64,000 nt of DNA, from positions 620,001-684,000 of the forward strand of contig NZ_CP028369.1 of assembly GCF_003032475.1 (NCBI RefSeq). The letters run 5' to 3'. Source of the stretch: Streptomyces sp. P3. GTDB taxonomy: Bacteria > Actinomycetota > Actinomycetes > Streptomycetales > Streptomycetaceae. Within the stretch, counting starts at the first letter, position 1. Each line of letters starts with the position of its first letter. This document shows, piece by piece, positions 1-6,969 of the stretch. The notes beneath the pieces were generated by a model. It made no database searches. It saw only the letters and a program-made list of their open reading frames with translations, and was not told where the DNA came from. A program made the translations under genes and the position numbers.

Positions 1-121
1 AAGAGGGGCAACGGGAAGCGCATCCCGGAACAGCGAAGGAAAGCGAAACCCGGAACGACAGGAGAGAGCGAAGCCCGGAACAGGGAGAGGAAACGAGGCC
101 GGGCCGGGTGCTGGGGCGCGG

Positions 122-222
122 CCGGGTACCGAGGCGGTGGCGGGGTCGGGTACCGAGGCGGTGGCGGGGTACTGGGCGGGGCCGGGCGTTGGGGCGAGGG
201 CGGGCCGGGCGTTGGGGCGAGG
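122..222. repeat. Short GC-rich tandem repeats downstream of the response regulator
   Basis: A 24-bp unit beginning GGGTACCGAGGCGGTGGCGG occurs twice in tandem (124-147 and 148-171). A 19-bp unit GCCGGGCGTTGGGGCGAGG occurs at 181-199 and 204-222. No convincing gene lies in positions 1-250: the open frames here only reflect the repeat composition. The repeats lie just 3' of the leftward response regulator gene and may simply be slippage in non-coding DNA. Confidence 0.6.
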
Positions 223-254
223 CCGGGCCGGGGTCAGAAACAAGGAAGGCAGCC

Positions 255-752
255 CTACTCGGTCATGGGCCCCGCGCCGGACCCGCCACCCGTCCCGGCC
301 CTCACGCCCTCCCCTGCACCGCTCTCCCGGTCCATCAAGGCCCGAATGAGCGAGACGAGTTCGGCGGGATCGAAGGGCTTGGCGAGAAAGGCGTCGACGC
401 CGACCTCCAGACCGGCCTCCACCTCGTACTGCGTACAGGCACTGATGATGGCGAGCGGAAGATCGCGCGTGCGTGGATCGGTACGCAGTCGAGCGGCGGT
501 CCGCAGCCCGTCGAGCCGAGGCATGGCGACATCGAGTGTCACGAGATCGGGTCGCACCTGATGAACGACTTCCAGACACTCGACACCATCGGACGCGGTC
601 ACGACCTCGATGCCCTCCAGCTCGAGATTGACCCTGATCAGCTGCCGGATGACCTTGTTGTCGTCGACAACAAGCACCCGGCCCGACGCGCCTGGCACAC
701 CTCGAGAGTAGGTCCGGACCGGCCACCGCGTCCGGGTTTTCCCCACTTCCAC
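255..752 (-). CDS. Response regulator receiver-domain protein
   Basis: This is a single-domain CheY-like response regulator of up to 165 residues. The receiver domain begins at about residue 24 (GRVLVVDDNKVIRQ, with the acidic pair DD). The phospho-acceptor is the Asp in LVTLDVAMPRLDG and the conserved Lys is in FLAKPF. There is no DNA-binding output domain. The C-terminus is a short Gly/Ala-rich tail, so it probably works through protein contacts or as a phosphate sink. The called start is GTG at 752. A GTG 18 codons downstream (VPGASGR) also fits, because the extra N-terminal residues look non-conserved. No histidine kinase is adjacent. It faces away from the tRNA-Arg and probably marks the chromosomal side of the island. 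Confidence 0.85.
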   Translation of the reverse strand: MEVGKTRTRWPVRTYSRGVPGASGRVLVVDDNKVIRQLIRVNLELEGIEVVTASDGVECLEVVHQVRPDLVTLDVAMPRLDGLRTAARLRTDPRTRDLPLAIISACTQYEVEAGLEVGVDAFLAKPFDPAELVSLIRALMDRESGAGEGVRAGTGGGSGAGPMTE

Positions 753-857
753 CCCCCGCGGGCGACGCTCCGGCCCGCGGAAACACGTTCATGAACACCC
801 CGAGGGAGCTGGTAGTGTTCTACCCGTCGCCGCGAGCAAACAACTCCGGCCCGACAC

Positions 858-930
858 GCCCCCGTAGCTCAGGGGATAGAGCAACGGCCTCCGGAGCCGT
901 GTGCGCAGGTTCGAATCCTGCCGGGGGCAC
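858..930 (+). tRNA. tRNA-Arg (anticodon CCG)
   Basis: A complete cloverleaf can be drawn. The acceptor GCCCCCG (858-864) pairs with CGGGGGC (922-928). The D arm is GCTC/GAGC, the anticodon stem is ACGGC/GCCGT around loop CTCCGGA (anticodon CCG), and the T arm is GCAGG TTCGAAT CCTGC. CCA is not fully encoded (ACC then T). The 3' half is repeated at 14986 and 21007, which is the classic signature of an integrase attachment site in a tRNA gene. The tRNA itself is intact. Confidence 0.96.
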
Positions 931-1079
931 CTTGCATGAGGTGCCCAAAGACCCCGCCACCAGCGGTTTCGCTGAGGACGGGGTCTTGGCATATGTGCAG
1001 CCGGATGCAGCCCGAAGCGGTCGTATGTCGAGGTCTGTGGACGAGGCGTGGACGGGATCTTGAGGCATTCCCGCAGGTG
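882..1079 (+). repeat. att-like direct repeat copy 1 (tRNA-Arg 3' end plus ~150 bp)
   Basis: From the anticodon arm of the tRNA through the terminator and on to about 1079, this stretch recurs in the same orientation at 14986-15182 and 21007-21195. The tRNA part is nearly identical in all three. The downstream ~150 bp is clearly homologous with scattered substitutions, for example GTGGACGAGG(C) in all copies. It is read as attL/attB of a former integrative element. The conserved stretch is much longer than a typical tRNA att core, so it may instead reflect tandem duplication of the whole locus. Confidence 0.85.
948..987 (+). terminator. tRNA-Arg terminator hairpin
   Basis: AAGACCCCG (948-956) pairs with CGGGGTCTT (979-987), and a nested CAGCG/CGCTG stem (961-965/970-974) sits inside the loop. 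A second small hairpin, GGCACCT/AGGTGCC, precedes it at the tRNA end. The structure is preserved in both downstream att copies. Confidence 0.8.
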
Positions 1080-1194
1080 GCACAGCGCATGGAAGTCGAT
1101 CGGCAGCGCCGCTCGCTATCGTCGTCCCGGTAGTGGATGACGTTGAGGGAGGGAAGACTGACGACCGCCGCCGACGGGCAAATGATCGGACGAG

Positions 1195-1838
1195 GTGGGG
1201 GATCTCCTGGACGTGACCACGCTTGCAGTTACTCTCAGCGGCGTCGCAGGAACGCTCGGCGGAACTCTGGGCGGAGCGCTGCTCAGCCAGCGCGTCACCC
1301 GAGAGCAGAACCAGCGCGCGGATCGTGAACGAGCAGAGGACCGTCACGACCGAGCGCAGGAAGCCAGACGGGATCTCTACGCCGCCTGAACACCACGGCT
1401 CGCGCTTATCGGGTCGCTGCCCGAGACTCCGTCCGAGCAGCCGAGCGTGGTGAAACCGTCGAGCCAGCAGTCCTTGACACCGCCAGGGACGCTTGGTTGG
1501 AGCAATACTCTTCGGCACAGATGGCGCTGCCGAAGCATGTCCACGAAATTGTTTCGATCCTCAACAGGGCGCTCGGAGTCGGGTATTCCGTAGTCAAACA
1601 ATTGCCGAACAGTCCTGACCCGGACGAGTCGTACAGCCGTGCCAAAGCTTGGTTCAGCGGCCCAATGTCCGACGGGGTGTATCTGCTGCGGGTCACTCTG
1701 CGCCATGACCTCGGTGTCGAGGTCGAGCCCGACTTCAAACGCACATGCACACGGATACTCGCCGTGCTCGATGGCGAGCGAAGGATCCTTGAACGTCTAC
1801 TCTCCTCCGAACAGGCGCGGACGACCCGGCCTGCTTGA
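1195..1838 (+). pseudogene. Frameshifted small gene, unrecognised family
   Basis: Two open frames belong to one gene. The first runs from GTG at 1195 with a hydrophobic Gly-rich segment (LAVTLSGVAGTLGGTLGGAL) and then a charged RE/RA-rich helix ending ...RRDLYAA. The second continues the same protein in another frame as LNTTARAYRVAARDSVRAAE... through EQYSSAQMALPKHV to the stop at 1838. Restoring one C near 1389 (GCCGCCTGAAC to GCCGCCCTGAAC) joins them into one protein of about 214 residues. The architecture is an N-terminal membrane helix followed by a charged coiled-coil-like domain. It is the first cargo after att copy 1. The function is unknown. The break could also be a sequencing error. 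Confidence 0.6.
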
Positions 1839-1899
1839 CGGGCCAAGGAAACGACGAGGCCTCTGGGCATCACGTCACGGCCCTCAAACACGAGCAAGG

Positions 1900-2436
1900 T
1901 CATGTCGCCGTCGGCGGGACCTGGCTCCAAGCCTGGCGATGGTGGGCGACGCCGTACACCTGCTCGACCTGGTCGACTGTCAGCACCCCTGAGAGCGGCG
2001 CCAGTGCCGCCACCTCAGGTTCCGGTACACGCGCACGCTGAGCTGCGTGGCAACCATCTTCAGATCAGTCACGCCCACGAAAACGAGCACCGGCTCCACT
2101 GGTACGGGAAAACCGCAGTAGCACTCAAGCACTCGGGCTACCCGCTTGGCCTCAGCCCTGCTCTAACGCGCATACGGCGCCAGCTTTCCGTAATCCAACT
2201 TCACGGAGTCGTCGCCGACCCACACAGCCCTTTTGTGATGGTGTTTCGTATTGATGCTGAACACGCCACCGGGCCCGATCAGCAAATGGTCCACGTCGAC
2301 CTTGACGGCCAAGAGGATGGAATGCAGGACGCGCCAGCCGTGCCGCTCCAAGCGGTTCAGCTCGGCTCTCACCCACCGCTCCCCCGCCAGGCCCTTCCGC
2401 CAGGAGTCCCACTCGGGGGCGCCGCAGGATCTGTAA
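1900..2436 (-). pseudogene. NERD-domain (nuclease-related) gene remnant, copy 1
   Basis: Read leftward from the IS boundary the frame gives WRKGLAGERWVRAELNRLER, then GWRVLHSI, KVDVDHLLIGPGGVFSINTKHH and VFVGVTDLK. These are hallmarks of the NERD domain, a restriction-endonuclease-like fold. Three lesions are visible. The 5' end is cut off by the ISAzo13-like element. A TAG stands where the sister remnant at 23 kb has CAG (PYAR-stop-SRAEA, near 2163). One G is missing near 2018-2020, which shifts the frame before the C-terminal APLSGVLT segment. The usual stop is also lost. Sister remnants lie at 15.8 and 23.0 kb. Confidence 0.75.
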
Positions 2437-4197
2437 GGGCCCGTAAAGAATCAACACGTTGATTTGGTCTCAGCCGTGAGGGTCGCGCCGTGTGCGGTGG
2501 CGTGGACGAGGAGTCCTGCCAGGGTGTTGAGGTGTGGTGCTGGTTGCTGGGGTGTGTGTGCGTGCTGGTCCATCAAGCGCCGGATCTCGCTTGTGGTGTG
2601 GCGGATGGTGTCTTTGCTGACGGCGAAGAGGCGGGCCAGCACGGTGGGCGGCAGGGCGAGGTTTTGTTGTAGCACGGTGACCAGGACCCGGTCGGCCAGG
2701 TCGAGTTTGGCTTTGCGGCCGCCGCCCGGGGCCCGGCGTCGTTGACCACCGTCGCGTCGTGTGGTGGCGTCCTGTTTCTGCAGCGTCTGCCAGTCGGCGT
2801 TCAGGGTTTCGGTCAGCTCGGTCAGTGCGGTGCGGGTCATGCCGGTCAGTGCAGGGTGCGACAAATCACCGCGGTCGAAGACCGCCGCCGGCTCGGACGC
2901 TGGCCCGGTGGGGCCTGCCGGGCCGGCGGGGGTGGGGGTGGACGGTGTAGTTCCATTCGCCGTGGAAGGCATGTCCGGTGACCGGCACTGCGTTCAGCTC
3001 GGCGTCGCTGACCTTCACACCGACTGGATAGGCGCCGGTGTCGAGTTCCGCGTGGACGGTGAGACCGGTGCGGGTGGTGGTCGCGGCGATGGACTGCACG
3101 ACGACCTCATGGCTGTTCAGGGGCCTGCCGCGCCAGTTCATCGTGATCGCGGAGAACAGCCGGTGCTCCACTTTGTTCCACTTCGATGTGCCCGGCGGCA
3201 TGTGGCACACCGTGACAGTCAGGCCGGTCCGGGCGACGAACGCAGCGAGCTCGGTCTTGAAGGCCCGGGTGCGGTAGCCGTTGGAGCCGCCAGCGTCCGC
3301 GGTGATCAGCAGACGTCTGGCCTGTGGGTAGTCGAGGCGTCCTTGCCCGTTCCACCAGCGGCGGATCGATTCGACCGCGAAGGCCGCGGTGTCGTGATCC
3401 GTACCGACGTTCACCCAGCCGGTGTCCGCCGCCAGGTCGTAGATGCCGTAGGGCAGGGCTTTGCCCAGTGCATCACCGGGGAAGTCATGAACATCGACCC
3501 GCACCGGCTCGCCGACCGGTCGTCATTGACGTCCCGCATTCTTGAACTCCCCGAGGACTTCCTTCTTCTTCGTATCCACACTGACCACTGGCCGACCGTC
3601 CGCCTGATGGTCCTTGACCTGGTCGTTGATGTACCGGAACTGCGCGTCCCGGTCAGGGTGCTGAGCGCCCTCAAGGGTCTTGGCGTTGGCCTGCAGACTG
3701 AAACCGTTCTCCCGTAACAGCCTGCCCACGGTCGGTGCTGACGCGGCATGGCCCTGCCGTGTCAGCTCCCCAGCCAGAGACCGCAGCGACTTGGTCGTCC
3801 AGCGCAGCGGCGACATCGGATCGCCCCGTTCATCCGGCTCGACCAGCGCCAGCAACGCCGGAACGAGCAGCGGGTCAAGCTCCTCGGCGCTCTTGCGACC
3901 GCCGCCATCCCGGCGGACCCGGCCATCGGGCAGTGGGGCCTCACCGCCCTCCAACTCGTATACACCTTTCCGTACTGTCGTCTCGCTCACCCCTGCGGCA
4001 CGCGCGACGGCCCGGACCCCGCCGTGCCCCAGCAGCCGGGCCTCGGCAGCCAGCGCCAGCCGCTGCTGCCGCTCATTGAGATGAGGTAACAACACCCCGA
4101 ATCGCAGGGCGAGTTGGTCAAGAGTCTCGCTCGGTATGCGCATACCACACCAACGACAAGGAGACCGTGAAGCAACGTGTTGATTCTTTACGGGCCC
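2437..4197 (-). mobile_element. ISAzo13-like insertion sequence
   Basis: A perfect 25-bp inverted repeat (left end 2437-2461, starting GGGCCCGTAAAGAATCAAC; right end 4173-4197) bounds a 1.76-kb element. The trinucleotide TAA flanks both ends (2434-2436 and 4198-4200) as a likely target duplication. The element interrupts the NERD remnant on its left. The DNA on its right does not continue the NERD gene, so a deletion followed or preceded insertion. Confidence 0.88.
2451..4143 (-). pseudogene. ISAzo13-family transposase, frameshifted
   Basis: The N-terminal part (3523-4143) starts MRIPSETLDQLALRFGVL and carries an HTH-like region (GVRAVARAAGVSETTVRKG) and the first catalytic motif area (RPVVSVDTKKKEVLGEFKN). 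The frame then breaks next to 3520. The middle part (2866-3504) continues with VDVHDFPGDALGKALPYGIYD, the second-Asp block LLITADAGGSNGYR and the Glu block TSKWNKVEHRLFSAI, as expected of the ISAzo13 (PF07592-type) DDE nuclease. A third overlapping frame (2451-2972) holds a C-terminal helix-turn-helix region (LADRVLVTVLQQNLALPPTV). At least one frame change is needed for a full protein, so this copy is probably inactive unless recoding occurs. Confidence 0.82.
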
Positions 4198-4255
4198 TAA
4201 GAACCCCTAACAGAATGCTGCAATTACCTTGGAATGTTGGCGCCTGATGGGTTGT

Positions 4256-4320
4256 TAGCCTCGATCTTTCGTGACGGTCTACCGACGGAGTCGGTAGACC
4301 GTCACGAAAGATCGAGGCTA
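4256..4320. repeat. 65-nt near-perfect palindrome with IS1380-like ends
   Basis: A 31-bp arm starting TAGCCTCGATCTTTCGTGAC (4256-4286) is followed by the 3-nt spacer GGA and its exact reverse complement (4290-4320). The outer bases TAGCCTCG..TTTC resemble the ends of the IS1380 element at 11249 (TAGCCTCGCCGTTTC), so this may be two IS ends abutted head to head, or a minimal MITE. The surrounding 4198-4330 stretch between two IS elements holds no gene. Confidence 0.8.
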
Positions 4321-4330
4321 GGAGTTCTAA

Positions 4331-5195
4331 GACGGTGTCCTACGTGGTGAGGCGGACGAATCGCTTGTAGCAGCACATTGCTGCGGCGAGGCCGAGAAAG
4401 GCCAGGTAGTTGCGTGGATCGCGTTCATAGCGAGGGCTGAGTCTGCGGTAGCCGGACAGCCACGAGATCGTGCGCTCGATCACCCACCTTCGTCGGCCCA
4501 AGCGTTCGCTGGACTCGATGCCCTTGCGGGCGATACGCACGCCGATGCGCTTGCCCCGTAACCATTTCCGTAGGTGGGGAATGTCGTAGGCCTTGTCCGC
4601 GTGTAGGCGCTGAGGCTTGAAGTAGCGGCCGTTGTGGGGGTCGTGTCTCGTTTGGTGACCGGCCACCATGGGCTTCAGCCCTTCGCTGTCGTGGACGTTG
4701 GCGGCGGAGACGCCGACGACCAGGGGCAGTCCGTTCGCGTCCGACAGAACGTGCATCTTGGAACCCGGCTTGCCCCGGTCCACGGGGCTCGGACCTGTGT
4801 GTCTGCCCCCTTTTTAGCCCGCACGTGGGCGGAATCGAGCACCACGCGGGAGACGTCGATGAGGCCCGCGTCGTCGAGCCGATGCAGGACCGCCTCGTGC
4901 AGCCGGCCCCATACCCCGGCCCGCGACCAGATCAGGAATCGGCGATGGGCCGTCGACTTCGATATCCCGAAGCACGGCGGCAGGGCCCGCCAGGCGCACC
5001 CGCTGACCAGCACATAGACGATCGCCGCGAACAGCGTCTCATCAGGCGCGTTCGGCGTTCCACCGCCCTGCGGCCGCACCCGGTCCTCCGGAATCAACGG
5101 CCTGGCGAGCTCCCACAAGCCGTCCGGAACAATCCAACTCCACTTACCCCGCCCCATGAACAGACCAACGAGCGATCACCACGTAGGACACCGTC
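4331..5195 (-). mobile_element. IS5-family (IS427-group) insertion sequence, copy 1
   Basis: This is an 865-bp element with terminal inverted repeats GACGGTGTCCTACGTGGTGA (left 4331, right ending 5195). It is flanked by TAA on both sides (4328-4330 and 5196-5198). An identical-looking 865-bp copy lies at 17883-18747 in the opposite orientation. The element landed exactly at the end of the neighbouring IS5-type element, which begins at 5197. Confidence 0.92.
4340..5157 (-). CDS. IS427-group transposase, two frames joined by -1 frameshift
   Basis: The first frame (5157 to about 4810) begins MGRGKWSWIVPDGLWELARP and covers the N-terminal helix-turn-helix and the first catalytic Asp (VVLDSAHVRAKKG). 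The second frame (to 4340) supplies KMHVLSDANGLPLVVGVSAA, the second-Asp region LHADKAYD and the Glu motif RWVIERTISWLSGYRRL. The frames meet at A5G5 (complement of 4806-4815), a slippery run typical of IS427-group programmed -1 frameshifting. The fused product reads ...AKKGGRHTGPSPVDRGKPG... and is about 270 residues. Because the second copy has the same arrangement, the shift is a property of the element and not damage. Confidence 0.88.
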
Positions 5196-5665
5196 TAAGT
5201 GGGCGGTTCGTAAGGTGATGTCCGCTTCCGGGTGACGCTTGGAGCAGGGTTGCTGGTCGTGGCGTCGGTTATTGCTTCCTGGCGAAGTTTGCCGGTGCCG
5301 ACTTCGGTGAGGATGCCGAGTTTGACCAGGCGCTTCAGCTTGGCCCGGGTGCCCTCGACCTTCTTCGGCAGTTCGTGGCCGAGAGCTTCGCAGACGTCTT
5401 TGGCCCGCAGGGAGCCGGTCGCCTCGTTGAAGACGGCGAGGATGCCCGTGTAGTCCGGGTGCTCGGGCAGCTCCGGCAAAGACGCCGGGAGCCGGTCGGT
5501 GAGGCCGGTGATGGTCTTGCGGGTGATCGCGATGTGGTCCAAGTGGGTCTCGGCCTCCCGTAAACGGGTCTGCAGGTAGTCGATCTGTGCGCGCAGGTCG
5601 TCGGTCAGGGCCCGGGCGGCGTGTTCCTGGAGGTCCAGGGCGTCGAGCAGGGGCTGGATGTTCAC
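5195..5665 (-). CDS. Transposon passenger: coiled-coil/winged-helix-like protein
   Basis: The start is GTG at 5665 (VNIQPLLDALDLQEH), which overlaps the transposase stop as GTGA, so translation is probably coupled. The product is about 156 residues. The first ~60 residues form a heptad-rich helix (RALTDDLRAQIDYLQTRLRE). The second half (YTGILAVFNEATGSLRAKDV...VEGTRAKLKRLVKLGIL) looks like a winged helix-turn-helix. It aligns by eye with the passenger protein at 17.2-17.8 kb: both have Y..I, AK(D/E), LG.EL, K(V/I)EG.R.K and RL...G.L. The TAG stop lies across the element's terminal repeat. It may be an accessory or regulatory subunit for the transposase. This role is inference only. Confidence 0.72.
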   Translation of the reverse strand: MNIQPLLDALDLQEHAARALTDDLRAQIDYLQTRLREAETHLDHIAITRKTITGLTDRLPASLPELPEHPDYTGILAVFNEATGSLRAKDVCEALGHELPKKVEGTRAKLKRLVKLGILTEVGTGKLRQEAITDATTSNPAPSVTRKRTSPYEPPT

Positions 5666-6615
5666 GCTGCCGCTGCCTGCGGCTCGCGCCAGGTGGGAGC
5701 GTTCGCGCCGGTGAGGCGTCGTGCCATGACGTGGGTCATCGCCCAGTAGACGCGGGAGGCGGAGGAGGAGGGGCAGTGCTCGTAGTCGCGGACCAGGCGC
5801 CGGTGCAGTATCAGGATCCCGTAGGTCTGCTCGACCCTCCACCGCTTCGGCCGCGGCACGAACCCCTTGACCAGCGGGTTGCGCTCGACGATCTCGACGT
5901 CGATCCCCAGGCCGGCGCCGTGCAGGACGACCTGGTTCTTGCAGCCCTGGTCGACCAGGGCTTTGCGGACCGTGCTGCCGGCGTGCTCGGCGACCTGGTC
6001 CAGCAAGGCGATGCCCGCGGCGTTGTCGTGGGCGTTCGCGGCGAGGACGACGACCGCGATGACCAGGCCGAGGACATCCACCGCAAGGCCCCGCCTGCGG
6101 CCGGGCACCCGCTTGGCCGGATCGTGGCCGCTCGTGGCGGTGGGGACCCCGGCGGCCACGTGGACACTCTGGGTGTCCAGGACCACCAGGGTCGGGTCCT
6201 CTAATCGCCGGGCGCGTTCACGGACCTGGCAGCGCGGGAGTTCATGGATGACCTGGTCGGTCCCGTCGTCCCGCCAGGCGGCGAAGTAGTAGTAGGTCAC
6301 GCTCATCTGCGGCAGGTCGTGCGGGAGATAGGCCCACTGGCAGCCGGTCCGGCCCTGGTAGAGGATCGCGTTCACGATTTCCCGCATGTCGTAGGCGCCC
6401 CGGTGGCCGCTGACCGAGCGGTGCCGGTCCTTCCACGCGGTGATCACCGGCTCGATCAACGACCACTGCTCGTCCGACAAGTCACTCGGGTACGGCTTGC
6501 GTTCACTCACCCGGTCACATCACCAGATCACCAACCGCGGACCGGTAGATTCCGCCCCGCCACCACACCATCAGGCGACAGCAGAACCGCTCAAAGACTC
6601 ACGAACCGCCCACTT
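5197..6615 (-). mobile_element. IS5-family element carrying a passenger wHTH gene
   Basis: The ends carry the inverted repeat AAGTGGGCGGTTCGT (left, from 5197) and ACGAACCGCCCACTT (right, ending 6615). Between them lie a transposase gene and a second gene translationally overlapped with it, both leftward. A clear target duplication could not be assigned because the left end was hit by the IS427-group insertion. Confidence 0.8.
5662..6510 (-). CDS. IS5-family transposase
   Basis: This 282-residue DDE transposase starts MSERKPYPSDLSDEQWSLIE, the standard N-terminal block (DUF4096-like) of IS5 enzymes. Catalytic blocks are visible: LVVLDTQSVHVA (first Asp), KALVDQGCKNQVV (second Asp), and the C-terminal FVPRPKRWRVEQTYGIL with the Glu. 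The frame is intact. The last codons overlap the downstream passenger gene by 4 nt. Length and motifs fit the IS1031-like branch of IS5. It is probably still functional apart from the IS insertion at the element's end. Confidence 0.88.
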   Translation of the reverse strand: MSERKPYPSDLSDEQWSLIEPVITAWKDRHRSVSGHRGAYDMREIVNAILYQGRTGCQWAYLPHDLPQMSVTYYYFAAWRDDGTDQVIHELPRCQVRERARRLEDPTLVVLDTQSVHVAAGVPTATSGHDPAKRVPGRRRGLAVDVLGLVIAVVVLAANAHDNAAGIALLDQVAEHAGSTVRKALVDQGCKNQVVLHGAGLGIDVEIVERNPLVKGFVPRPKRWRVEQTYGILILHRRLVRDYEHCPSSSASRVYWAMTHVMARRLTGANAPTWREPQAAAA

Positions 6616-6672
6616 AGAGGTGCCATCTGCTGCGGTCGACTGTAGATACTTCCAGCCCTGGATTTGGGCCGC

Positions 6673-6823
6673 GGGGTGGGCTCCTCGTCGATCGGGCCTC
6701 GGAGGCGTACCAGGAACCTCCAGGGGCCGCCAAGGCCAAGTGCAAGCGTCACGATGTGAGCCTTGGCGGCCCCTGGAGAACCCTGGTCTGGCAGAGCTGC
6801 CCGACCGACGAGGAGCCCACCCC
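6673..6823. repeat. MITE-like 151-nt imperfect palindrome
   Basis: The outer arms GGGGTGGGCTCCTCGTCG (6673-6690) and their exact complement (6806-6823) enclose inner 19-bp perfect arms starting CTCCAGGGGCCGCCAAGGC (6718-6736, complement at 6760-6778). The intervening sequence is partly complementary. No frame here is credible. It could be a MITE, the non-coding end of a lost IS, or a structured RNA upstream of the methyltransferase gene. Confidence 0.75.
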
Positions 6824-6840
6824 GCTACCGAGCATATGAC

Positions 6841-6860
6841 CGGCACCTCCGCAGGTGCCG
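6841..6860. terminator. Small hairpin upstream of the methyltransferase
   Basis: CGGCACCT and AGGTGCCG form an 8-bp stem with a CCGC loop. There is no U-tract. It may insulate the R-M genes from the IS DNA upstream. The segment 6861-6969 is the probable promoter/leader of the methyltransferase gene, and no clear -35/-10 pair was chosen. Confidence 0.4.
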
Positions 6861-6969
6861 TGAGGCTTGCTGATTATGGCTAGACCGCCTGCCCAACTTG
6901 CTTGCACTTAACTTGACCACCGACAGGACCGCTAAGATGTCGCAGAACACAGACGAGAGGGAAGATCCA

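Noticed and set aside
820..1518. Leftward open frames across the tRNA-Arg region
   Set aside because: They cross a functional tRNA and its terminator and give Arg/Ser-rich translations without homology.
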